NCBI GenBank assembly: GCA_013399895.1
Contig: VXBA01001335.1
Coordinates: forward strand, 682,001-746,000
From: Serilophus lunatus
Lineage: Eukaryota; Chordata; Aves; Passeriformes; Eurylaimidae
Length of the DNA stretch: 64,000 nt
Reading direction: 5' to 3'
Shown: positions 1 through 11,300 of the stretch, piece after piece
How the letters are laid out: every line of letters starts with the position of its first letter
How positions within the stretch are numbered: the first letter of the stretch is position 1
Notes under the pieces: generated by a model
What the model was told of the DNA's origin: nothing
Database searches by the model: none
Seen by the model: only the letters and a program-made list of their open reading frames with translations
Position numbers and translations under genes: made by a program

Positions 1-373
1 ATGGATTTTCTAGACCAGCAGCATGAACTGGATTTTCGCTTTATTGCTTTGCTTTGCCAATTTATGAAATTCTGGCTTGAACAGACTGCTGTAGTAAATA
101 CAGGGAATGACTACCCATTGTTGATTAAATAAATTTCATCAGCTGTGACCAATTTTAGTAATTGTACAAGATCAAAGCATTACATGCTAGAAGACAGTAT
201 GGTCAAATAAGAGAATTTCAGGAAAACAGTATTTTATTTTAAAGACTTTTCTTGTCGTGTGTTATGACCATTGCCACCACAGCGCTACTGCATGCTGGCT
301 AATTAAATAGACCCAACCCTGTAGAGTTTAAATAGTTTCCATGATGTTTTCGCATATCTGTCTGTTTTCCCTT
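1..373. other. Unassigned flank before the first CR1
   Basis: AT-rich sequence with no repeat, RNA or coding similarity that I recognise. Confidence 0.5.
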
Positions 374-2350
374 TGGAAGAAGAAGAAGCAGGCAACTCAG
401 GAAGACTACCAGGAAGCCATGAGGTTATGCAGGGAGAAAATTAGAATGGCCAAAGACCAACTAGAACTTAATCTGGACATAAAAATGTTCTTGTAAATAT
501 ATTAGCAACAAAAACAGGGCTTAGGAGAATCTGTACCCTTGACTAGGGGGGAACATAGTGACAGACTGTGAGGGGAAAGGCTGAGATACTTAATGCCCTC
601 TTTGTCTCAGTCTTTAATAGTAAGACCAGTTGTTCTCAGGGTACCAGCCTCTGCATTGAAAGACACAGATGGGGAGCAGAATAAAGCCCCAATAATCCAA
701 GGGGAAGTGTTCAGCACCTGCTACACCTTGTAGACACACACGAGTCCATGGGTCAGATGAAATGCACCCAAGGGTAATGAGGAGCTGGAAGAAGTGCTCA
801 CCATGCCAATTTTCATCATTTACCAGCAGTTCTGGCTGACCAGAGGCGTCCCAACTGACTAGAGATTAGTAAATGAGCTGCCCATTTTCAAGAAGGGTGA
901 GAAGGAGGATCCAAAGAATGACAAGCCTGTCAGCCTGCCCTCAGTGGCAGCGAAGGTCATACAGAAGAATATCTTCACAAAATCACATACAAGAGAACCA
1001 GGGGATCTGGCCTAGCCAGTATGAGTTCATGAAAGATAGGTCCTGTTGTCCAACCTGATCTCCGTTTGTGACGAGGTGACCTAGTGGATAAGGGAATGGC
1101 TGTGGTTGATGTCTACCTGGACATTAGTAAAGGCTTTGATTCTGCTTCCCATAGCATTCCCCTGGAAAAGCTGGCATCCCACAATTTGGACAGGTGCACT
1201 GTTCACTGGATTAAAAACTGGCTGGATGGCTGGGCTCAGAGTGTGGTGGCGAATGGTGCCAGACCTGGTTGGCAGCCAGACATAAGTGAGTTTCCCAAGG
1301 CTTAGTATCGGGACTAGTTCTATTTAATATCTTTATCAATGATCTGGATGAGAGGATCAAGAGCACCCTCAGTATGCAGATGACGCCAAGTTGGGCAGGA
1401 CTGTTGATCAGCTGAAGGGTAAGAAAGCTCTGCAAAGGAATCTACAAAGAATGGTTCAATGGACCAAGGACAATTGTATGAGGTCACTAAGGCGAAGTGC
1501 TGGGTTCTTGCCTTGGGTCAGAACTACCCCCTGCAGTGCTACAGACTGAGGGAAGAATAGCTGGAAAGCTGCTCAGTGGAAAAGCCCTGGGCCACTAGTC
1601 AACAGCAGCTGAACATGAGCTAGCCAGTGTGCCCAGGTGGCCAAGAAGGCCAATGGCACCCTGGCTTGTATCAGCAACACTGTGGCCAGCAGGATTGTGT
1701 TTAGATGATAGGATGGTGTTGGGTAGGTTGATAAGTTAGGTAATAGGTTGGACTTGATGACCTCTATGGTCTTTTCCAACCTTGTTAATTCTCTCTGTGT
1801 GTAATTGTCTCCCCTGTACTTGGCACTGGTAACACTGCACCTCAAATCCTGTATTCAGTTTTGGGCCTATGATTACAAGAAAGACACTGAGGTGTTGGAG
1901 AGTGTTCAGAAAAGGGCAACACAGCTGGTGAAGGGTCTGGAGAACAACTCTAATGAGAAGCAGCTGAGGGAGCTGGGGTTGTTTAGCCTGGAGTAAAGGA
2001 GGCTGCAGTGAGGGAACCTTACTGCTCTCTACAAGTGCCTGAAAGAAGTTGTTAGCAAAGTGGGGGTTGATCTCTTCTCCCAAGTAACGAGTGACGCAAC
2101 AAGAGAAAATGGACTCAAGTTGCACCAGGGGAAGTTTAGATTAAAAAAATTCCTCCACTGAAAGGACTGTCTGTCATTGAAACAGGCTGCCCCAGGGAAG
2201 TGGCTGAGACACCATCCCTGGAGGTATCTAAAAGTTATGTCAGTGTGGCATCTAGGGACATGGTTTAGTGGTGGAATTGGCAGTGCCGAGTTAATGGTTA
2301 GATTTGATCTTAGAAGTCTTTTCCAACCTAAATTATTCCATGATTCTATG
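374..2350 (+). mobile_element. CR1 LINE copy, 5'-truncated (linker, RT, 3' UTR)
   Basis: Degenerate CR1 ORF2 from the endonuclease-RT linker onward. Visible pieces: QATQEDYQEAMRLCREKIRM from about 389; RT core VDVYLDISKGFDSASHSI near 1105-1160 and WIKNWLDGWAQSVV near 1207-1245; the RT catalytic YADD at 1373-1384 within an otherwise broken frame; then the CR1 3' region (LINE tail text near 1805-2000) ending at ATTCCATGATTCTATG around 2335-2350, the typical CR1 3' end. Stops and frame changes make it inactive. Interrupted by a second CR1 tail at about 1701-1802. Confidence 0.9.
1701..1802 (+). mobile_element. CR1 3' tail nested inside the first CR1 copy
   Basis: The host CR1 sequence reads GTGGCCAGCAGGAT before and ATTGTCTCCCCTGTACTTGG after this segment, which in intact CR1 are only some ten bases apart. 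The insert itself ends like a CR1 tail: GGTTGGACTTGATGACCTC, then GGTCTTTTCCAACCTTGTTA. It is therefore a younger, short, 5'-truncated CR1 insertion. Boundaries are good to about ten bases. Confidence 0.65.
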
Positions 2351-3295
2351 TAGAAAGATCAGTTAGCACATACCAAAGATTTTAGGGTGTACATCGTCTA
2401 GCAGTTGTCCCATGTACATCTTTTTCTTTCACAGTCCTTCTCCAACAGTAAGAGATTACTAGTCTCTTAAGGACTATGTGATTCATGGTAGTGCTCACTT
2501 TCATTTGAAAGTATTGGAGCAGCAGCTCCTTTTTTTACTGCCTCAGAGGCCACCTGATCTCTTACAAACGGGGAAAATTTGCTAAACAAAGAAAGCAATT
2601 TTAAAAGAAGAAAATAACATCTTTAGTTTCCATATGCAAATGGAAATGGTGGGGGAAAAAGATTTAAAGTTTCAAAAGCTGAAAACAAAATCCATGCAGG
2701 CTCAGAGGCAGCACATTCAAATGTCAGGCTAAATGTAGAGAGACATAGTGGGAGGAAGTATAAGGAAGAGAGGAGGAGTGTGTATAAAACAAAGCACAGG
2801 AAAATGTATAAACCCTCCAAAACTAATTTAGAGATTGAGAGACTGCTGCATCATCCTATTGCCAGTAGAGGTGCTAAAGCCACGGCTATGGAACATAATA
2901 GCAAAATGTTCAAGGGAAGAAATAATTCCTATATTTAGATAGGTAGAGTATTTCACAATATGAACAACAGTGCAGTGAAGCTATGTAGAAGCCATCCGTT
3001 TAGAAATTAATTTCTATATGTATCTGTAGTTGAAAACAGAAAGATCACCAGCAAGAGGCAGAAGTTGCCTGAAGAAGAGCTGCAGCCAGCCCAGGAACAG
3101 CACAAGATACTTCAAGCTGTGCTGCAGCCAGAAACAAGGAGATCAGCAGGTACCAGTCTGCAGCTGGGGCACAATGAAATTCTTCTACAATCTGAGCCAA
3201 GAATAACCTTCTTTAAAAGTGCTTTGCTACTTAGAAATGTTGTTCCTGTCCAAGTGTTTTGTATTGCCTCAGTGCAGTTCCTTTTTTTTTTTTTT

Positions 3296-3320
3296 NNNNN
3301 NNNNNNNNNNNNNNNNNNNN
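3296..3320. other. Assembly gap (25 N) inside a T homopolymer
   Basis: Twenty-five N are flanked by 14 or more T on the left and 12 T on the right. The true content is probably a long T run, possibly with other sequence; the real length is unknown. Confidence 0.95.
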
Positions 3321-6300
3321 TTTTTTTTTTTTAACTAATTAGTGGCTTATTGTAAACCAAGGGGGATTTCTGAGAACTCTTTGGGTTGTAAATTATGCAA
3401 ATGACAACAGTGTGATGTTGGATCATAGTATTAATTATGCGGTTTGCAATTCTCATGTTCTCAAGCATATGTGTGAAACAAGTTATTCTTTTTTCTTTTT
3501 TTTTCTGTCTTTCCTCCCCCACCCCAGTCCTTGAGCACAAGAAGTTTCAAAAAAAGTCCTCAGGCAGATTACAAAATTATTTTTCTCAATTTTCGTAATG
3601 TTAAAGAAAAACGTAATTTCAATGCTGCAGAGTATTTGCTGATAGTTCTACAACATTGTGCATGTACTATGAATAGAACAAACTTCACAGATTAAAGCTG
3701 GAGCTCTTTCTGTAAATTTTAAACAAAGTGTTTAAGCATTCTAGGCTGATTTGTGGTTTTGTCTGAGATTTTGTAAACCTGGATGAAAAAGTTTTTTACC
3801 ACAGGAAACTAGTTAGTTGATAACTGAATAAATAGCACTATAACCTAAGTATTGAACACTTCCGCATTGTAAGTGTTATTTTGCAATGCCTTCCTCTTCC
3901 TATAGATAAAATGGAATTTCTCTATAAATAAATAATACCCTGAATATAAGGGATTTATATCAATATGCAACATTTACAAACATGATACTTAATTTATGTC
4001 TCAACTGGAAATTTCTGCAGCTAATTCTATCGATTTTCACACTGTGTCCATTATGAATGGAATTCCCTTTGCATTAGGAGATATATCTTTCATTGATGCA
4101 GAAAAATACATTTGTGCTTCTTTCTTACAGTATCAGGGTAAGAACACAACTGTCATACAGCATCCAACTAAGTAAAGTAAAATAAAATAAAATCTAAATG
4201 GACACCATCATACAGGTTTTGTTGATTGGACATTTGAGACATACGGACATATGTATACTTATGTCCAAAGGCTCAGACGTAAACTCATGCAGTTCATACC
4301 ATTGTAAATCCAACCTGAGTACAGGTAGTATAAAGGTTTACCAAAATGTGATGTAAGTGTAACATTTCTGCCCCAGGAGAAACAGGAGAACATTTTTGCC
4401 CAGTCCAAACTACTTGCTTTCTTTTTGTGAGGAATCTCTAGTTTTAACCACTAATTATTTTCCTGCTGTCATGAAACATTTTCACAAACGTCTTTCTCCA
4501 TGTCTTTTTTTTCAGCAATAGTCATGCAGAGGGATAATAAGGACAAACTTAAACATTCAATAGCCATCTACAGATTTTTTTATATTTTTGAGTGGAGAGC
4601 ATTGCCCACAAAAACACTTGCACCTTCAATGATTACAGTAACCTGCTGGGTAGCTATAATTTTTTTTCATCATTACAGTGAATGATGATCCATTAGAATC
4701 CAAGATTGGCAAGATCTGGATTCACAGGTTTCATTACTTTCCTTATGATATTTTCCCTGACAGTGTTTAGATTAATACAAATGTAATGAACTTTGAATTC
4801 ACTCATCATGTGCATACATGCCACATTGTTTAAGAATTTGTGCAGCTGCTTCCTATCTCGCACTGCCAGGGATGCCTGCATGGTGCTCTGTTGGTTTCTT
4901 GCTTCTGAGGCTCTGCTCTCCCCATACACCACAAGTTACGTGCTCCTCTGTCAGATGTATACCCCTAATTGGAGTTCACTTCTGAAGTAATTTTAGTCTG
5001 GATAAGGGCTGGTCAGGACATTTCTTATGTCGCTACGAGGTTAAGCATCTGGGGAAAACATCTATATTTGTGTATATTGACATGTTGGAATTGTACTTTA
5101 GAAGTACAGTGTTTCATATTGGAAATAAAAAATGGGATCCGTCAGCTTTAAAGATACCTTTCATTTCTTCAGCAAAGACTTTCAGTTTTAGAGCTATCTC
5201 TCTCTCCCCTGTATAAGATACCCATGCTAACAATGACTATTTATGGAACATAGGTTTATGTAAAAAGACATTGTGTTTATAGTAATAAAAACTTCTTATT
5301 TTTATATTCCAATCAAGGACATTTAGTGTCTCACTGTACAGTAGGTTAATGTAAAATAAATCCTTTGTTTTATGTTATTTGTTTACTTGTGGCTCTGTCA
5401 AAAAAATAACAGGAACTGTTTTCATTGAACATATAATTACTAGTTTATATGTGTTCTTATTCAGTTTCTATTTGGAAAGATGTTTACTAAATAAAAGTAT
5501 CCTCAAACTTGAGGGCATTTTTTTTTTTAATGTGAAAAGATTAACTAAATGTGCAACTCCAGACACCAGTGGGATAATGTAGGAAATTTCTATTGCTGGA
5601 CATTCTAATGGTCTGACTTAAATCCTCTGAGAAATCAATCAACTGGCTTTTATGAATGCTTAGGGAAAAAGGAAATATATATTGCTGGAAAAGAGGAAGA
5701 AACTTTGTTACAGGATTTGTGATGGCCAAATTCAAAAAAGACATATGTATGTTAAAGTCTTATGTATCATTGCAACAGTTTGAGCAGGGCAAGTGAAAGG
5801 AAGAAAAAACCCAGGAAATAATACCTTCCTTATAACAAATGAGGGAAAATCTCATTGAGGAAAGAAAACGTATCCTAATTGTTATTAGTCTGCTGAGAAG
5901 AACAACACTTTTTCTAAATAGTTTCCTAATTTTAGTGTTAATTCAGAGGGTCTAATATGAGATAAATCCTTCTTTGGGAGAAGCATTGTTTCATTACTTG
6001 TGCTGATTGATGAGAGAGAATCTGCTCTATTTTAATGATGACTGGACTGTAAGTATAGACTAGGACTCACAAATATAAGAAAAGCTCATTTGTACTTAAT
6101 ATACTAGATAAATTGTTCCTGGCCTCTTAGTGTGTGACTATACTTGCTGTCACACTCCCAAGTTTACTCAAGAACTGTAAGTGTTATATGAAGGAAAACC
6201 CGATGGGATGGATTTTATATACCTGTTTTTTTCCCCAATGTCATGTTGACAAGAAACCTTTTTTGTCCCTTTTTTCTACCCTTAATAAAAGTCTCCTCAA

Positions 6301-7566
6301 GGCTAAAAGCAAATTATAGGAGCAGAGACGATGACCAGCAATAATTTGAGCAGTATGAAATTTAACGTGGTGATTTTGCTTTATTGAGAGGAAAACACCA
6401 GCTACTGGCTGTCAAAAAAATTCTAAGCTGAACCTTAACTTCACAGGCAGCATCTTTAAAATCTATTTAATATTTTTATTTCTTCAGTTAAGCTGTTTCC
6501 TTCTCCAGTTAATGACAGGTTGTGGGATAAAATCTTAGCTTTTGACAATTACTGGGAAATGTAGCATAGCAATTTATGAGTTAAAATGTACTTTGCATAA
6601 ATTAACATTGCAAATTGTAGTTTATGGAAGTTGTGACTATAACCACGATTACAACATTGGCTGTGCACAATTTGAAATCTTGCTTGATGAATAAATTTGT
6701 TTTAGTTCAGATTGCATTCCCAACATTTTTAGAAAAGAGTGAATCAAGCCTCTCTGAAAAAATTTCCTACAGTTTATTAAAAATGTCACCTTTGTTTGCT
6801 AAACTTACCTAAAACATAAACATTTCTTGAATTAGTGAGATGTTATTGTAGTCTGTTACTATGAAAGTTTCCTAGTGAAGTTTACTAAACCACAGACTCA
6901 AAAGAAGACTCACAAGGGCTTTTGTATTATGCCATGCTTTTAGCTATCTATATATCCTGAAATTGCTATAGTTAAAATTGGTTCTGCAAGCTGTTAGGAA
7001 AAAAGCAGCCCATAGCCAAAATTGGTATATTACTGTAAATTGGAGAGGTGGAGAGAGGTTTAAAGCTCTGTCTGGCAAGAGAAGGGTTAAAGACTTTTTT
7101 GCTATACCCGTTTCAAATTACAATGAGAAGCCTCTTCTTTCCCAGCAGGGTTGTGCTTACATTAGTCTTTAGATCTCTCTTGAAGAGAGCTGTTATATTT
7201 GTGCCTGCTACAGTTGGAAATAACAGTTCAGAAGCTGAAAAGGGTTGAATGGATTTACGGAAGGTTATTTTTTGCGAGTAAATTCATGGCAACACATTAA
7301 TTTGATTAGTACATGCTTTACAATTACTTTACACTCAAGCGATTCAAAAGATGTTAAAGTTATCACCAGACTGCTGGACAAATATGTGTTACACCACCAA
7401 GGTACAGATCAAGACAAATCTGTGACTCAGGATTTTACCTTGGGAAGAGCACAAGGTGTATGAAGAACTCAGAAAAACGAGGGAAGATAACTCTGGGAAC
7501 TACAATGTGTCAGAAGAGCAGCTCTTGCTAATACAGCTCCCCACCAAAGACCTGGTTATCTAAGGT

Positions 7567-7574
7567 TTATATAG
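7567..7574 (+). promoter_or_regulatory. TATA-like box upstream of BMP5
   Basis: TTATATAG lies about 310 bp before the start codon in a region of near-average GC. It could place a transcription start near 7600, but TATA-like words are common in AT-rich DNA and no initiator is evident. Confidence 0.2.
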
Positions 7575-7847
7575 GAATGCCAAGGTCAGCTGACAAAATA
7601 CTGGTCTTCTGCTCCATAAATGCAGAAAAAACGATAACAACAGTGGAAAATTGGAAGTCTGAATTTCAGCTTTCTTAGAAATAACTGCAACCTGACACAT
7701 TCCATAATATTTAAACTGGGTGGGGGGAGAGGATCACCAAAGATGTTACGTTTAGAGATGACACTGACATGAAGAATAGGTAAATTTTGTTTTTCAGCTA
7801 CTGGGAAAGCAGACCTCATAGGAACTCAGAACAAGTAGAAGAAAAGA

Positions 7848-7878
7848 TTTTTTTTTTCCTTGTTCTTTTTCTTTTCAG
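7848..7878 (+). promoter_or_regulatory. Splice-acceptor-like tract directly before the BMP5 ATG
   Basis: A nearly unbroken pyrimidine run of about 28 nt ends in CAG at 7876-7878, two bases before the ATG at 7881. It matches a strong 3' splice site better than several of the confirmed acceptors in this gene. If used, the 5' UTR would come from an exon further upstream and coding exon 1 would be exon 2 of the transcript. Confidence 0.35.
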
Positions 7879-7880
7879 AG

Positions 7881-8364
7881 ATGAACCTAACTGCTCTCAA
7901 AGCTTTCGTGGGCTTACTCTGGAATTCCTGGGTTCTGGTGGGTCACACACAGGGAGGTTTAGGAGACAATCATGTCCATTCGAGTTTTATTTACAGGAGG
8001 CTGCGGAACCATGAGAGAAGGGAGATTCAGAGAGAGATTCTCTCTATCCTGGGTTTACCTCACAGACCCAGACCATTTTCACCTGGAAAGCAGGCTTCTT
8101 CTGCACCCCTCTTCATGCTGGACCTGTACAATGCCATGAAAAATGAAGAGAACACTGAGGAGCTGGAGTATTCACTAAAGGGATCAATGGCAGGGGAGAG
8201 CAGAGGGATACGGAAAGGATACCCTGCCTCTCCAAATGGATATTCACGGAGAATACAATTATCTCGCATGACCCCCCTGACCACACAGAATCCTCCCTTA
8301 GCCAGCCTGCACGACACCAACTTTCTGAATGATGCTGACATGGTCATGAGCTTTGTTAATTTAG
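7881..8364 (+). CDS. BMP5: BMP5 coding exon 1 (signal peptide and N-terminal prodomain)
   Basis: Encodes residues 1-161 plus the first base of codon 162. Residues 1-25 hold a hydrophobic core ([14 protein letters not shown]) typical of a secretion signal. The prodomain begins with [11 protein letters not shown] and includes the arginine-rich helix region around residues 39-51 and the latency-type segment [12 protein letters not shown] at 75-86. The exon ends in ...SFVNL then G, followed by the donor GTACGT. The signal peptide seems two residues shorter than the human one. A minimal R-x-x-R (RGIR, 108-111) lies in the prodomain; whether it is cut is unknown. A strong acceptor-like tract ends two bases before the ATG, so the exon may be preceded by a 5' UTR intron. 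Confidence 0.96.
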
Positions 8365-11300
8365 GTACGTGGAAATTTTTTTTTGTTTCTGCTCTCTTTG
8401 ACAAACTGTTAGCTGGATCTTGTGAGGGACAGACCTCTCGGCAGGACTGTAACCTGTTCTAAAACAGCAGGATCAATCCCGGGTTGCTGTGCCACTGGTA
8501 AAAGAAAAATTGTACTGATGGTAAAGTAGCTACGTTGTAGGTGGCCATGGAAAAAAGATTTTTCTCACTGTTTATATAAAGTCAGTTTCTATAACTCCCC
8601 TCTGCTGGCTTCTGTTTTCTTTCTTTCATTGATGTAATGAAAATTCTAGCCGTAGGCCAACTAACTCCTTTTTTATTTTTTTTAAATCTCAAAAAATCAA
8701 ACACTTATGCCTTTTGCTCAGTTATTTCCCCCACTGTTTTCCTTAAAACTCACACATGAACAAACATCAGCTGTTAATATTTTAAAGCCTTGAAAGTTAT
8801 GAAAAGGGAAAAGTTAAGCCATTAAAAAAAATAAAATGCTTAGGTTATTTACTGTTTTTTTTTCCTGTTAGTAAGAGTCAGAGTTTTATTATCTTTTCAG
8901 CTGGATGGCTGGATTTTAAATAATCTGTTGCTGTTTCTTTTTTATTTCTATTTAATAACCACAGACTATGTTTTATTATACTGCCATGGTGTTCAGAATC
9001 TGCAATGGTTCCTATTTTCTGTGTCATAAATAAATTAAATAACAAGTAGTGTATTAAACACCAGAAACGTGCAAGCAAAGAATGCTTTTGAAAATTATAT
9101 CGATTCAGACACAAAACCTGATAAAACTGATTTATATTGGCTTGTGAGTATAAGAAATATGCTTACCAGTTACAGTGTTGTTAAAAAAGCAGTTATGGAT
9201 TTCCTTACTAAAAGGCAACTTAAATCTCATTTAGAAAGCTGCAAATAATTAATGAAATGCAATTACTATATTTATAAGTATTTAAATGCTGTAGAACTCA
9301 TAAATTTGGCTAAAAAACCCTTCTCACTTGACCTGAATAGCAAGATATTTAACTTAAAACATGAATTTTCTCTATAAGCTGGTACAAAATCTTACAAACT
9401 CTTGTTTTCCAGGATAATATTTTCTGTAGAAATGTTTTAAACAATGGCACATGTTCCAAAATACTTTCAGATTGTCACACGCATTCTGTGCCTTTTATGT
9501 CTACCAGGTCTTTAATCCTTGCTGCAGGATTCAAAATGTTCCCAAACACAAAAATCCTCAATACTTTGAATTTCTAAGAAAGAGGTAGATTTTAGTTCTT
9601 GTAGTAATAAAATCATTTTTCACCAACTATTTGGCAGATAAGGTGATGTTAAATTCTGAGATCTTTTTCCTTAAGAGTAACATATGTCCACACCTCTAAA
9701 TATGTTTGCTTGTTACTGTCTTGCTCTTGAAATAGCAGGCAAGGAAAAAATAGAATCTGTTTTTTGACAATGTGTTCCTTATCCTTAAGAAACAGTTACA
9801 TATTACCCATTTATTAATTTTAAGTTAACATTTCATGCCTCGATTTATCCAGAGTGTCTGGAGTCAGCTGAATTTAAAATGGCAACATTATAAAGGAAAG
9901 TAAGAAATGCTCTGAGATCTCCTCAGCATTAGTCAAGGCACTAATCCTGCAAAACTTTTCCTTGTGTGTCCTGAAAAATACTCTCCGTAAATATGTCCAT
10001 TCAGCAGCCCTGAGGACTGTTTACATGGGACTTAACCTTTTATTTCACAAAATGTCCTTGATTTCAAGAGGACTTCTTGAAATGGATGAGTAGAAATCTT
10101 TGAGGGTTCAGTGTCAGATATGTCCTAGCCTAATCCTGCTTGACTTCCTCAGGCAAAATCCCTCCCTGGAAGAGTGCAAGTTTCCACTGAGTGTCTTACC
10201 TTGGATGAGAAGTTTCCAATATTTGTCTAATATTAAAATTTTTCTAATATATCTTTCTTTTTGTTTCCTTAAGAAAGTAATTCTGAGAAGCTAAAGTGCA
10301 CCTTACGTTTCCGAACTGTGAAAACTGGGACTGAGATGCTGTATTTTTCTAGTGATTAATAGACACCATTAACTTATAAGAAAATACTGTAAATGTCAGA
10401 TTTTGTTCTGCATCTGTAAAATTAAAATGTGTGTCAGGTCTAAGTTAGTCTAAATCCTAATTCACTGCAAATGACCTTCTGTGCATGTTGGATATTGTGG
10501 TTTATCACACATTCCACTGTGTAACATGAGTAAAATATATTGATGATCAATATAGATTAGCTTCAACATTTTTATTACAATTCTATGCTTCAGTATAATT
10601 AACATAAAAATGAAATAAATCATGGAAACGAGTAACCATTTTATATGATTTAAGCAGTATAAGATTGTGACAGATGAGGGCAAGCTGTTTTAATGTAAAA
10701 TGGGGAAATATATGCAGTGATAAGTGAATGCTAATGCTGTACCTTAAAATCAATAAATGCTGATGCAGCACAGTAATAACTCAGCTGGTTTTAGATTTGA
10801 AGCCTCAGTCAACTTGCATCAAATTAATCAGCTCTGAAAATAGTATTCACCGTGTTCGTACTTGCACACAATTAATTACATAAGGCGTAATTATAAACTC
10901 TATTAATCATCATGATATTGTAAATTGAAACTTTTGTATATACTTGTAGCCAGTTGTAACAATTTAAGACATATATTAAAACAAGAAATATGTATCTGAG
11001 ATGTTGGATAGGAATTATTAGGCATAAAATTGAAAAGATTGAGTAAGGTTAAAAAGTAAAGTAAAAAATAGACAAGGACTAATAATTTTATATTAAAGAA
11101 TAAAAATTGAAACATATGCTAATTTTGATTAAAAAATCAACCGGTCAAAGTTGCAAATATCTTGCTTTCAAAATAAAATTTCAAAAATAATTATCCAGGG
11201 AACTGCAATCATAATTCTGTCAAGCAACCAGGGAGAAAAATAAGAATGCATTTACTTCTCCTGAAGTTAAAATTGTAAACACCTGCTCATTCTATTGGAA

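Larger units (their letters stand above)
2351..7880. other. 5' flank of BMP5: upstream region, promoter and 5' UTR not resolved
   Basis: No gene or interspersed repeat recognised. Holds a sequence gap at 3296-3320, the TATA-like box at 7567 and the acceptor-like tract ending at 7878. No CpG island is apparent, so the promoter is likely CpG-poor or lies elsewhere. Confidence 0.5.

Noticed and set aside
7860..8462. Open frame extending BMP5 exon 1 on both sides
   Set aside because: The upstream start is TTG in a T-rich tract and the downstream part runs past a clear donor (GTACGT at 8365). Homology fixes the protein start at 7881 and the exon end at 8364.
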